A DNA stretch of 64,000 nt from Anaerolineae bacterium (lineage in GTDB: Bacteria; Desulfobacterota; Desulfobacteria; Desulfobacterales; ETH-SRB1). The first letter of the stretch is position 1. Each line of letters opens with the position of its first letter. The stretch lies in assembly GCA_035529315.1 (NCBI GenBank), contig DATKWZ010000034.1, positions 62,001 to 126,000 of the forward strand, written 5' to 3'. The position numbers and the translations under genes were made by a program. Positions 37,327 to 45,478 of the stretch are shown one piece after another. Below the pieces are notes generated by a model. That model had not been told where the DNA came from. It made no database searches and was given only the letters and a program-made list of their open reading frames with translations.

Positions 37327-38695
37327 TCATAAAATCGGCGGTAATATAAATCTATATGCCATTCTGTTGGCAGGCGGAACAGGCACACGTTTATGGCCTG
37401 TATCAAGAGAATTATATCCCAAGCAGCTTGTAAAGTTTATCGGCAGCGATTCTCTTGTGCAAAGTACTGTAAAAAGGTTATCTCCTGTTATAGATACGGA
37501 AAATATCAGAATTGTTTGCGGTCAGGAACATTTTCACGAAATTACGCGGCACATGGCGGAAATAGGTGCGCAGTTTAAAGGGAAAATAATTTGTGAACCA
37601 TGCGGCCGGAATACCGGGCCGGCAATTCTTCTTGGAGCGCTGAATATTCTAAAAACCGATTCAGATGCAGTCTTATCTGTTTTTCCGGCAGATCATGTAA
37701 TCAGGGATGTTAAAGGGTTTCATAAGAGCATTAAAACAGCTATAAAGCTTGCCGACATCGGCCATATTGTCACTTACGGTATTAAACCCGATTACCCTGA
37801 AACAGGTTACGGATATATTGAGGGGGCTGAAGAGTTATTCGGCAATGCATTAACCATAAGGAGGTTTGTTGAAAAGCCTGATAAATCCTTTGCGCAAAAG
37901 TATATCGAGTCCGGCAATTTTTACTGGAACAGCGGAATGTTTACCTTTAAAGCTTCTGTTGTTATTGAAGAGTTTAAACGCTTTCAGCCCGAACTTCTGG
38001 AAAGCATGAAGAATCTGGTTTTTAGAGAAAAAGCCATCACCATAAATGAGTATGAAAAACTCCCGGATATTGCCTTTGATTGCGCTATAATGGAAAAAAC
38101 CGACAAAGGGGTTGTTCTGCCGTCCGATTTTGGATGGAGCGACATCGGCTCATGGAAATCTCTTTATGACTTTCTTCCAAAGGATGAAAACAACAATGTT
38201 ATTGATGGAGATGTAATTGCAAAGGATACGAAAAACTGTTTTATAATGGGCCGCGACAGGCTGATCGCAACCAACTATCTTAATAATATGGTGGTTGTTG
38301 AAACACCTGATTCCGTATTTGTTTCAAATATTGATAACAGCAGAGATGTAAAGTCTATTGTGTCACAGCTTAAGGAAAAGGGTAGAAAGGAATATCACGA
38401 GCATAATACGCTGCATCATCCATGGGGAGTTTTGACTCTATTGGAGCAACAGGATGATTTTACAGTGTCTAAATTAATCATATATCCTGGTTCAATGTTG
38501 CAGGTTAAAGTTGAGGCATCAGCAATAAAGCATCTGCTTATAATAAAAGGCCGCGCAAATATTAAATCAGATAAACAAACAAGGCCCTTTGAAAAAGGGG
38601 AAGCAATTCTTGTTTCTAATAAGGACACCGTTGAAGTGAGCAACCTGGAAAGCAGGCTGCTTTATATTATTCAGGTGCAGATGAGCTGTAAGTGA
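37319..38695 (+). CDS. Mannose-1-phosphate guanylyltransferase / mannose-6-phosphate isomerase
   Basis: A 458-residue bifunctional-type enzyme making GDP-mannose. The nucleotidyltransferase domain starts ILLAGGTGTRLWPVSRELYPKQ. FPADHVI, NSGMFTF and FGWSDIGSW follow. A C-terminal cupin of the type-II isomerase (about 350-455) shows HHPWGVLTLL and PGSMLQVK. I choose the GTG at 37319, overlapping the dnaE stop by 8 bases, because the reading frame further upstream only shadows dnaE. The product would feed polysaccharide or LPS synthesis, consistent with the aminotransferase gene downstream. Confidence 0.93.
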   Translation: MSDHKIGGNINLYAILLAGGTGTRLWPVSRELYPKQLVKFIGSDSLVQSTVKRLSPVIDTENIRIVCGQEHFHEITRHMAEIGAQFKGKIICEPCGRNTGPAILLGALNILKTDSDAVLSVFPADHVIRDVKGFHKSIKTAIKLADIGHIVTYGIKPDYPETGYGYIEGAEELFGNALTIRRFVEKPDKSFAQKYIESGNFYWNSGMFTFKASVVIEEFKRFQPELLESMKNLVFREKAITINEYEKLPDIAFDCAIMEKTDKGVVLPSDFGWSDIGSWKSLYDFLPKDENNNVIDGDVIAKDTKNCFIMGRDRLIATNYLNNMVVVETPDSVFVSNIDNSRDVKSIVSQLKEKGRKEYHEHNTLHHPWGVLTLLEQQDDFTVSKLIIYPGSMLQVKVEASAIKHLLIIKGRANIKSDKQTRPFEKGEAILVSNKDTVEVSNLESRLLYIIQVQMSCK

Positions 38696-38707
38696 GGTTT
38701 AATTAAA

Positions 38708-39844
38708 ATGAAAGTACCATTACTTGATCTTAAAAGCCAGTATAAAACCATTAAAGATGATGTCTTAAAGGTCGTTGAAGAAATTTTTGAAAGTCAGTAT
38801 TTTATTTTAGGGCCTCATGTTGAGACACTTGAAAAGGAAATTGCCGACTATTGCCGCACGCGTCATGCAACAGGGGTTTCATCAGGCACGGATGCTTTGC
38901 TTATTTCACTTATGGCCGCCAATATTGGATATAACGACAGGGTAATAACCACGCCATATACCTTTTTTGCAACAGCCGGTGCAATAGCCCGAACAGGCGC
39001 TATTCCGGTTTTTGTCGATATTAATCAAGACACCTATAATATCTCTCCGGAATGCATTGACAGGGCCATGGCTGATATGAGTGAGGAAGAGCGGGCCGGT
39101 GTTAAGGCAATAATTCCGGTTCATCTTTATGGCCAGTGTGCGGATATGCAGAGAATTTTAAACATAGCAAGGAAATATAATCTGATTGTTATTGAGGACG
39201 CAGCGCAGGCCATTGGAGCCGAACATAATGGAATGCGGGCAGGCGCTATGGGTGATTTTGGATGCTTTTCCTTTTTTCCTTCAAAAAATCTTGGAGCTTT
39301 CGGCGATGGAGGAATCGTAACCACAAGTTCCGAGGCCTTGTATGATAAACTGCGGATACTCCGGGTTCACGGTGGGAGCCCAAAGTATTATCATAAAATG
39401 ATCGGCGGCAATTTCAGGCTGGATGCATTGCAGGCGGCAATTGTTTCCTTAAAGCTTTCGCACCTTGACAGCTGGACATCCGCCCGCCAGGAAAATGCCC
39501 GCAGATACAGGGAGCTTTTTGCTGATGCAAATATAGGTGATATGGTAAGCCTACCGGTTGAAAAGGAAAACCGGCATATATATAATCAGTTTGTAATAAG
39601 TATTAAGGAAAAAAGGGATGAGCTTCGCCTGTTTTTAAATGATGCGAAAATAGGAACGGAGATTTACTACCCGGTGCCACTACATCTCCAGGAATGCTTT
39701 TCATATCTTAATTATAAAAAAGGTGACTTTCCTGTAGCTGAATATGCGGCCACGCACACACTTGCCATCCCAATATACCCCGAACTTTCAGATGATCAGC
39801 AAGGCTATGTGGCAGAAAAGATAAAAGAGTTTGTAGCACTTTAG
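38708..39844 (+). CDS. DegT/DnrJ/EryC1/StrS family sugar aminotransferase
   Basis: A 378-residue PLP enzyme that transaminates nucleotide-linked keto-sugars, usually for LPS or capsule. VPLLDLKSQYKTIKDDV and GVSSGTDALLISL are N-terminal signatures. The PLP lysine is in FFPSKNLGAFGDGG, and FRLDALQAAIV is also typical. It lies 12 bases after the GDP-mannose gene. Its TAG overlaps the TAA of the convergent cbiO gene by 3 bases with no terminator between. The exact sugar substrate cannot be told. Confidence 0.92.
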   Translation: MKVPLLDLKSQYKTIKDDVLKVVEEIFESQYFILGPHVETLEKEIADYCRTRHATGVSSGTDALLISLMAANIGYNDRVITTPYTFFATAGAIARTGAIPVFVDINQDTYNISPECIDRAMADMSEEERAGVKAIIPVHLYGQCADMQRILNIARKYNLIVIEDAAQAIGAEHNGMRAGAMGDFGCFSFFPSKNLGAFGDGGIVTTSSEALYDKLRILRVHGGSPKYYHKMIGGNFRLDALQAAIVSLKLSHLDSWTSARQENARRYRELFADANIGDMVSLPVEKENRHIYNQFVISIKEKRDELRLFLNDAKIGTEIYYPVPLHLQECFSYLNYKKGDFPVAEYAATHTLAIPIYPELSDDQQGYVAEKIKEFVAL

Positions 39845-40584
39845 GCGCTGGATTTTTTACTATGCTTATGCGTATATAAGCCGTGAGGGTGGGCATGGAT
39901 ATGCTGATGCAGATGTGCCTCTTTGTCTGAAACAATCCTTTTGTTTTGCATTGTATATATCGAATCGGTTATTTCAAAAAGAAAATCGATTTCATGTGAA
40001 ATTAATATAAAGGAAAGATCAAGATTGGAAAGTATGCTGATAAGCTTTGTCTTTGTTTTATCATCAAGGCCCGCGGTCGGCTCATCCAGGAGAAGGATTT
40101 CAGGCTCCATTGCAAGGATTGTGGCAAGTGAGACAAGCCTTTTTTCTCCTCCGGACAGTTTATAGGTAACCCTGTCTTCAAGCCCGGCCAGATCAAGTGA
40201 CTCCAGAGTCCTTTTGGCGATGTCAACAGCCGCATCCCGGCTCATGCCCAGGTTTAATGGGCCGAAAGCAACATCCTCAAGGACTGTGGGGCTGAATAGC
40301 TGGTCGTCGGCATCCTGAAAAAGCAGGCCGATTTTCCGGCGCACTTCATCAAACTCTTTTTCTTTTGTTACAGGTTTTCCGAATATCTCTATGCTGCCGG
40401 AAGTATGCTTGAGAAGCCCCATGATAATGTGAAACATGGTGGTCTTACCGCTTCCGTTAGGCCCCATCAATCCAATCCGGTCATAACGGAAAAATTTCAA
40501 GCTGAGTTTGTCTAATATGAGCGGGCTGCCGGGGTAGCCAAAGGATATATCTTGAAGATTGACAATCAGGTTATTTGTGTCCAT
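39841..40584 (-). CDS. cbiO: Energy-coupling ABC ATPase for nickel/cobalt (CbiO/NikO) with His-rich tail
   Basis: A 247-residue ATPase of the ECF-type Ni/Co transporter. Walker A is GPNGSGKTT, the Q-loop is FQDADDQLF, the signature is LSGGEKRLV and Walker B is ILLLDEPTAGLDD. The last 25 residues are histidine-rich (HLHQHIHAHPHGLYTHKH), a likely metal-binding tail. I start at the ATG at 40584, within the end of cbiQ (19-base overlap); a longer frame upstream adds residues with no homology. It is the last gene of the uptake operon. Confidence 0.93.
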   Translation of the reverse strand: MDTNNLIVNLQDISFGYPGSPLILDKLSLKFFRYDRIGLMGPNGSGKTTMFHIIMGLLKHTSGSIEIFGKPVTKEKEFDEVRRKIGLLFQDADDQLFSPTVLEDVAFGPLNLGMSRDAAVDIAKRTLESLDLAGLEDRVTYKLSGGEKRLVSLATILAMEPEILLLDEPTAGLDDKTKTKLISILSNLDLSFILISHEIDFLFEITDSIYTMQNKRIVSDKEAHLHQHIHAHPHGLYTHKHSKKSSA

Positions 40585-41324
40585 TCCAGTATTCCAAGTA
40601 TCAGGATAAAGGCTGCCATCAGAATAAATGCAATTATATCCGTCCGGCTGATTGAAAAGCTGCTCAGGCTGTAAAGCTTTCCGCTGAAGCCGCGGCAAAT
40701 CATGGCATTGTGAACCCGCTGCGACCGGTCGAAACCCCTTACCAGAAGCATTCCAACCAGATTAGCGTAGCTTTTGTAGGTATGCAAATCGGTTTTTGGT
40801 TTAAAACCTCTAATTTTCATGGAATTGACCAGACGGGTATATTCTTTAAATATTACATGGAGATATCTGTATGTAAAGAAGAAAAGGTGCACAAGTTTTT
40901 TAGGCATACCCAATTGATGCATGGCATGGCCTATAGTAAATATAGGAGTTGATGCGGTCAGCGAGATCAGCATCAGCATGATGGCATTTGATTTAATGGT
41001 TATTCTAAAAGCAAACAGCACGCCTTCACGTGTTCCTGTCAGGGAGCTGATTGAAAAGAGATGCTCACCGGCAAATGTAAAGGGCAGGAAAAGCCACAGG
41101 AAAATAAGGAGGGTGTTTACAGGAATCAGCCGTTTGAATACCTCTTTTATCTGTATCCTTGCAGAAAACAGTATAATAATGCCCGCAACAAGGGCTGAGA
41201 TTAAAACCACAAACCGGTTTGACACGGCTGCTAAAACGGAAAAAAGAAAAACCATTACGATTTTAATGCGGGGATCAAGGCGATGGATAATGGAATCGCT
41301 GTTCGATATTTCTTCGATAATCAT
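40566..41324 (-). CDS. cbiQ: Nickel/cobalt ECF transporter transmembrane protein CbiQ
   Basis: A 252-residue membrane protein, the T component linking CbiM to the ATPase. The N-terminus SIIHRLDPRIKIVMVF, hydrophobic helices, and the coupling motifs VNSMKIRGF and HNAMICRGFSGKLY are characteristic of CbiQ/EcfT. It comes after the NikL-like gene across a 265-base gap filled with repeats, so a separate transcript start or a long spacer inside the operon is possible. Confidence 0.94.
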   Translation of the reverse strand: MIIEEISNSDSIIHRLDPRIKIVMVFLFSVLAAVSNRFVVLISALVAGIIILFSARIQIKEVFKRLIPVNTLLIFLWLFLPFTFAGEHLFSISSLTGTREGVLFAFRITIKSNAIMLMLISLTASTPIFTIGHAMHQLGMPKKLVHLFFFTYRYLHVIFKEYTRLVNSMKIRGFKPKTDLHTYKSYANLVGMLLVRGFDRSQRVHNAMICRGFSGKLYSLSSFSISRTDIIAFILMAAFILILGILEWTQIT

Positions 41325-41329
41325 TTTTT

Positions 41330-41580
41330 ACCATGAATACAGAGTAAATTAATCACGAAAACACGAAAAAAATATTTGCCACGAAGAACACTAAGATCAC
41401 GAAGAAAACCATGAAAAAAAGTATCATGAACTCGTAAAAAGCCATTCTATTCCCACGTCAAGTGCAGTACCTCGTAGGGACGGGTTTACCCCGCCCCTAC
41501 TCTATATCTTTAGGCGCTTATAACTTCTATTTCTTCGTGTTCTTCGTGGTACAACACTACTTTTCTGCGATCTCTGTGGT
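41330..41580. repeat. Cluster of CACGAAG-type phrases between cbiQ and the NikL-like gene
   Basis: ATTTGCCACGAAGAACACTAAGATCACG near 41375 and TTCTTCGTGTTCTTCGTGGT near 41533-41552 are inverted copies of one short wording. The ATGAACTCGTAAAAAGCC stop-codon-type sequence lies at 41425-41443. No gene is seen in this 265-base gap. Confidence 0.6.
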
Positions 41581-41589
41581 TAATAAAAC

Positions 41590-42249
41590 TTATAATTTTT
41601 TGCGGCGGTTTGTAAAATAGAGGGCTACGCCGACAAGGCCGAATATATAACCTATGCCGCCCATTACTTCGCTTATTCCAGGATCTTGATCCTGAGAGTC
41701 CGCCAGCATATTTATAATCGGGCTGAGCTTTTGATCCAGGGACTCGTCAATCAGGCGCCTGATTTCCTCTTTTTGCAAGCTGGTGGGGCCGGGAATCGGC
41801 TGTTTAGCGTCTGCTTCACTGCCGCTGAGGTTTGATGGCGATGTAATATCGCTTATTATGCAGGCTTCGGGAGTTTTATTTTGTGATGCCTGTGACGCAG
41901 CGATTTCCTCTACAGGTATTTTCCATTCAGCCATATGGCCCATAGATGCCTTTAAGACAACCTTAAGACCGGTCTTTTGGGGGATTTTAAAGGAGCACTC
42001 CCCCTTTTCGTTGGTTGTGCCTTCAAGAAGTTTGTTTCCTTCCATGTCAGAAAGCGTAACAAGCGATCCTTTGGCTTTTCTTCCTTTGCTGAATTTGCTT
42101 TGAGTGTATATTGTATCCCCTTCAACCCAGGCAAAGATAGTAACCTTGTGCGCAAAAGCAGGCGCTGCGGCAAAGGTTATCAACAGAATCAACAGGGATA
42201 GATATAAAAATGGGATTAGTTTGCAAAGATCTTGATTTTTTTTAAACAT
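41590..42249 (-). CDS. NikL-like periplasmic protein with C-terminal membrane anchor
   Basis: A 219-residue protein. An N-terminal signal ends APAFA, so the mature protein would begin HKV, with His first. Residues 35-115 form an Ig-like domain of the kind found in NikL/CbiL (TFxWVEGD, a turn with NEKGECSF, then MGHMAEW). A linker and a helix (GGIGYIFGLVGVALYF) followed by RRKKL anchor it to the inner membrane. In Ni/Co ECF systems such proteins assist CbiM. The gene overlaps cbiM by 8 bases. Confidence 0.82.
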   Translation of the reverse strand: MFKKNQDLCKLIPFLYLSLLILLITFAAAPAFAHKVTIFAWVEGDTIYTQSKFSKGRKAKGSLVTLSDMEGNKLLEGTTNEKGECSFKIPQKTGLKVVLKASMGHMAEWKIPVEEIAASQASQNKTPEACIISDITSPSNLSGSEADAKQPIPGPTSLQKEEIRRLIDESLDQKLSPIINMLADSQDQDPGISEVMGGIGYIFGLVGVALYFTNRRKKL

Positions 42250-42853
42250 TTATTTCCTCCAAAAGTTCCGGTCTTACCTTTTTGAGAAACACCGCGCAGG
42301 CCGCTGTAACGATTCCTTCAATTATCATTACAGGCAGGTGCGCGGCAACTATAAGTTTTGCCGCAGGCGAAAAGGCCTCTCCGGTAAGATACAGGCAAAA
42401 CCCAACAAGTATACTGGAAACAAGTACCGCGCAAAAGCCGGAAGCAAAAGCAGCGGTTATGAATACAGATTGTTTTATGCTGCTTTTTGTGCTCCATCCA
42501 AACAGGTAGTAGCATATTATGGCAGGAAGGGCCATGTTCATGGTATTTACCCCGAGAGTCGTAATGCCGCCAAACTGAAAAAGCAGAGCCTGGAGCCCCA
42601 GAGCAACCAATATTGCTGGAAAGGCCTTCCAGCCGAGGATGAAACCAAGGAGGCCGTTTAATATCATGTGAACCGATGCAGGCCCCACAGGCACGTGGAC
42701 AAGTGAGGCTACGAAAAAGGCTGCTGAAAGTATCCCCATCTTTGGGATATCTTTATTATCAACCCCCTTCAGGCCGATAGCCGCCCCTGCCATTGTAACA
42801 ACAGCGCCCCCTATAAGTATGGCCGGTGATAATACTCCTTCAGATATATGCAT
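42242..42853 (-). CDS. cbiM: Nickel/cobalt ECF substrate-binding membrane protein CbiM
   Basis: A 203-residue membrane protein, the S component giving metal specificity. The N-terminus MHISEGVLSP is diagnostic: the amino group and His2 chelate the metal in NikM/CbiM structures. Further helices include HVPVGPASVHMILNGLLGFILGW with conserved histidines. Nickel and cobalt cannot be told apart from sequence alone. It sits between the porin and NikL-like genes. Confidence 0.95.
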   Translation of the reverse strand: MHISEGVLSPAILIGGAVVTMAGAAIGLKGVDNKDIPKMGILSAAFFVASLVHVPVGPASVHMILNGLLGFILGWKAFPAILVALGLQALLFQFGGITTLGVNTMNMALPAIICYYLFGWSTKSSIKQSVFITAAFASGFCAVLVSSILVGFCLYLTGEAFSPAAKLIVAAHLPVMIIEGIVTAACAVFLKKVRPELLEEINV

Positions 42854-42862
42854 ATGTTTTCC

Positions 42863-44146
42863 TTAAAATTCTATTCCCATTCTCATGTTATATTCATTGG
42901 CTGTTTTTTCATGAGACAAACCGGCCGTAGCCTTTTCCTGAAGCCTGCGATACTCACCCATGAGGGTAACGCTGTCAAGTAGTTCATAATTTGCGCCAAG
43001 AGTTAAGGTATAATCGATGTCTCCATCTAAATCGGTATCACGGCCATTGTCAAAGGTTTCATATCTGGCCGCAATTTCAAGAGGCTCTGTGATCTTGTAG
43101 GCCAGCCCTGCCGCCCATGCTTTTTCCTTGTATGTTTTATTATCTGAGAATTTTTCTCTCTTTACGGCGGCAAAATACTCGCAGTCAAGGGTAAACCCGG
43201 CTAATGAATATTCCGCAAATGCATTTACAGTATTATTGCGGCTTTCATATCCAGGTTCTGAGTTAAAAGCAGCCCCAATGGTCAAACCATCTACAGGCTG
43301 CAAAGACAGGTTTGCTATGTGTGACTCCACATCATCGGTTTCGACGTGGGTTGGGCTTGTATTGCGGACCGGGGCACTTGTGCTTCCAATTCCCGCTACC
43401 TGACCTATCAACTTTTCGCCTTTATACAAAGTAAATGAAAGATCCAGGCCATAAAGATCCGCAGGGGCATAACCCATGGTAACCCCTGTTGTTGCAATTT
43501 CGTACGCGCTTTTTGTGATTGGGTCGCTTATTGTGTGTGTGAAAAAGTTGCCGAACGGCTGGCCACGCTTTCCAAGAACCGCATAAAACGGGCATTTTTC
43601 CTGATTAAATATGGTTATGATTGCCTCGTCAACGGCTACCCTTTCAGGATCGCCGGTGACTTCGTTAGCGTCGTCGTTGTTACTCTTGTCAATATCCTCT
43701 GCTTTTAAAACAAAGTTTGCTGTGGCTGATTCATTAACCACGGCTTCGATCCCAAGCTCCACGGTCGAAATATAAAGATCAGATGTACCATCGCTGTTTT
43801 TATCAGCTCTGTTCCTGTGATCAAGATACTGGTAATCAACCTCAACCTTTCCGCTTATGGTTAAATTGTCTTGAATGCCGGCTAACAAGCCTCCCTCGGT
43901 TTTCAGCTCATCTGTGATCTCCTGCTTGATTTCCGCCTTGATGGCTTCTTTGTCTGTTGCCTTTGGAGCAGCGGCCTCAATCTCCTGCTTCAGGGCGCGC
44001 GCATCATCTGTTGTTATAACCCCCTTTTTTTCAAGAAGCTTCAAAAGCAGCTCTGTTTCAGGGCTTAATGCATGGGCGCTCAGGTTAAAAAAGAACACCG
44101 ATAATAATATAGTTATCCCAATTATTATTCTATTACGATTTATCAT
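42863..44146 (-). CDS. Outer-membrane porin (LbtU-like) in the Ni/Co operon
   Basis: A 427-residue beta-barrel protein. A signal peptide (ILLSVFFFNLSAHA) is followed by a helical segment LLLKLLEKKGVITTDDARALKQEI and a charged coiled region (about 45-85), then alternating strands to a terminal Phe (YNMRMGIEF), the outer-membrane insertion mark. It resembles LbtU-type siderophore porins, which work without TonB. Placed 9 bases upstream of cbiM, it probably lets Ni/Co or a complex of them cross the outer membrane (inference). DNGRDTDLDGDIDYT is a Ca-type acidic loop. Confidence 0.8.
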   Translation of the reverse strand: MINRNRIIIGITILLSVFFFNLSAHALSPETELLLKLLEKKGVITTDDARALKQEIEAAAPKATDKEAIKAEIKQEITDELKTEGGLLAGIQDNLTISGKVEVDYQYLDHRNRADKNSDGTSDLYISTVELGIEAVVNESATANFVLKAEDIDKSNNDDANEVTGDPERVAVDEAIITIFNQEKCPFYAVLGKRGQPFGNFFTHTISDPITKSAYEIATTGVTMGYAPADLYGLDLSFTLYKGEKLIGQVAGIGSTSAPVRNTSPTHVETDDVESHIANLSLQPVDGLTIGAAFNSEPGYESRNNTVNAFAEYSLAGFTLDCEYFAAVKREKFSDNKTYKEKAWAAGLAYKITEPLEIAARYETFDNGRDTDLDGDIDYTLTLGANYELLDSVTLMGEYRRLQEKATAGLSHEKTANEYNMRMGIEF

Positions 44147-44252
44147 ATTAAAAGCTCTAAGTATGTATAAGTGTTAGGTGTTATGGGATTAAGGATTAGG
44201 TGGTTGATAAGATAAAGAATTGCTTTAACCTGATCCCTAATCCCTGACCCCT

Positions 44253-44280
44253 GATGAATTCGATTTTTTACGAATTCATC
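44253..44280. repeat. Stop-codon palindrome, copy at the DUF4198 gene end
   Basis: GATGAATTCG (44253-44262) and CGAATTCATC (44271-44280) are perfect arms around a T-rich loop. The element directly abuts the TAA stop at 44281-44283. A near-identical copy ends the PPDK-like gene at 60033-60060. Confidence 0.85.
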
Positions 44281-45051
44281 TTATTTCATATCATGAAATT
44301 CAACCCAGATAATCGCTCCAAGCTCGACATCCTTTTCCTTGCCGTTGTAGTTCATTTTTTTGTCCGATGGATTAAGAGCGGAAAACCCCCACCAGCCGGC
44401 CTTTGGCGCTGCGTATGTAAACACTCCGTTTTGATCCGCCTTGATGGACTGGGTTACCATGTAGTCTGTAGGGGCTTTTAACTTTCCGCCCTGGTTGTAG
44501 TATTCTATTTCCACGTCAGCATATGGAACAGCCTTGCCGTCGAGTTTGACAATTCCCTGGAAAACATTTCCGGCATACAATCCGAACGGTTTTGACAGCG
44601 GAATGATTTCTGTTTTCAGGCCGATTTCCTCATCCCATCCTTCGTCATCCCCGAAAGCAGCGACAACCGTTTTTGTATAATGCACGATAAAACAGTCTTC
44701 CGATGGTTCCCAGTAAGGTTTTGGCTCCATGTAAAACATATATATGCCGGGCCTGTTGATCGAGTAGTCAACCTGCCATGCGCTATGCTCCATGACCTTT
44801 ATCTTTTTCAGGTTTCCAAGCAGATCTTTTTTTGCGCTGTTTGCCATAACTGAAAATACGTTTGGCTTAACCATCTCCATCCCAACTACTTCAAAAGGAT
44901 GGGAAAAGGAAAGCTTTAAGCTTACGGTTCTGTTATCATCCTGCATGACCATGGAATCTGACGGGATCAGCATCCCGAAATGTGCAAACACAGGCACGGC
45001 TGTAAAAAAAGTAAAGCAAAGAATCAAAACCAAAATAGTTCCTTTTTTCAT
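44281..45051 (-). CDS. DUF4198 periplasmic protein heading the Ni/Co operon
   Basis: A 256-residue exported protein of the DUF4198 family, commonly linked to Ni/Co transport. The signal peptide ends AVPVFA, leaving a mature N-terminus HFGMLIPS with His first. Two beta-rich domains follow (about 25-130 with [10 protein letters not shown], and 140-250 with [10 protein letters not shown]). I start at the ATG at 45051 behind GGAGG. It is the first gene of the uptake operon, preceded by a leader with an intrinsic terminator. A periplasmic metal-binding or metallochaperone role is likely but unproven. Confidence 0.85.
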   Translation of the reverse strand: MKKGTILVLILCFTFFTAVPVFAHFGMLIPSDSMVMQDDNRTVSLKLSFSHPFEVVGMEMVKPNVFSVMANSAKKDLLGNLKKIKVMEHSAWQVDYSINRPGIYMFYMEPKPYWEPSEDCFIVHYTKTVVAAFGDDEGWDEEIGLKTEIIPLSKPFGLYAGNVFQGIVKLDGKAVPYADVEIEYYNQGGKLKAPTDYMVTQSIKADQNGVFTYAAPKAGWWGFSALNPSDKKMNYNGKEKDVELGAIIWVEFHDMK

Positions 45052-45069
45052 AATTACCTCCATCATTGC

Positions 45070-45126
45070 AAAAAAAAACCACGAGAGATCAAGTATCTTC
45101 CTGATACCGAATACCTTCGTGGTTTT
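45070..45126 (-). terminator. Leader terminator/attenuator before the Ni/Co operon
   Basis: On the minus strand AAAACCACGA (45126-45117) pairs with TCGTGGTTTT (45084-45075), enclosing a second stem GTATC/GATAC, and a run of nine T follows. The T run ends only a few bases before the GGAGG of the DUF4198 gene. A terminator placed between promoter and first ribosome site is the layout of an attenuator or riboswitch. No B12-box or NiCo-riboswitch consensus was recognised. Confidence 0.55.
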
Positions 45127-45189
45127 ATTTGCTGAATTTTATTGATTTCTTAGATATGCAACAGGCTTCAGCCCGTAGTTTTTTCATCC

Positions 45190-45216
45190 ACTATATTTAA
45201 AAAAGGTTCATGTCAA
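45190..45216 (-). promoter_or_regulatory. Possible promoter of the Ni/Co operon
   Basis: On the minus strand TTGACA (45216-45211) is followed after 15 bases by TATAGT (45195-45190). The boxes are good but the spacer is short. Transcription from here would give a leader of about 130 bases that includes a small ACGGGC-TGAA-GCCTGT hairpin (45155-45170 region) and the terminator. Confidence 0.45.
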
Positions 45217-45230
45217 TATAAAATTAACCC

Positions 45231-45329
45231 TGCAACGTCATTTTGAGAAGAGAGGCCACGGGAAATCTTACACCAAAAACTTATAATTAAGGATTTCTCC
45301 CTTTGCTCGAAATGATCAGCGTTGTTGCA
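45231..45329. repeat. Dispersed palindromic repeat (GTCATTTTGAG family)
   Basis: TGCAAC-GTCATTTTGAG at the left end is complementary to CTCGAAATGATCAGC-GTTGTTGCA at the right, with inner GGGAAATCTTA and AAGGATTTCTCC also paired. It is a MITE-like palindrome related to those at 25026-25107 and 8436-8470. It lies in the 427-base gap between the divergent DUF4198 and argS genes, which holds no other gene. Confidence 0.7.
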
Positions 45330-45478
45330 GAATTAATAAGATAAGGCATAACCCCGGCAAAGCTTCTTGACTTGAATATGAAATATAGTTACAGCTTACA
45401 TGTTTGATGGCGTGACCTTTTATGATGCCATCAATTTTGAGCATGTTCTTACCATAATAGATCGGAATTTATAACAAA

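Noticed and set aside
45150-45172. ACGGGC-TGAA-GCCTGT hairpin taken as a riboswitch aptamer
   Set aside because: Hairpins with this wording occur commonly as REP-type palindromes; alone it does not define an aptamer.
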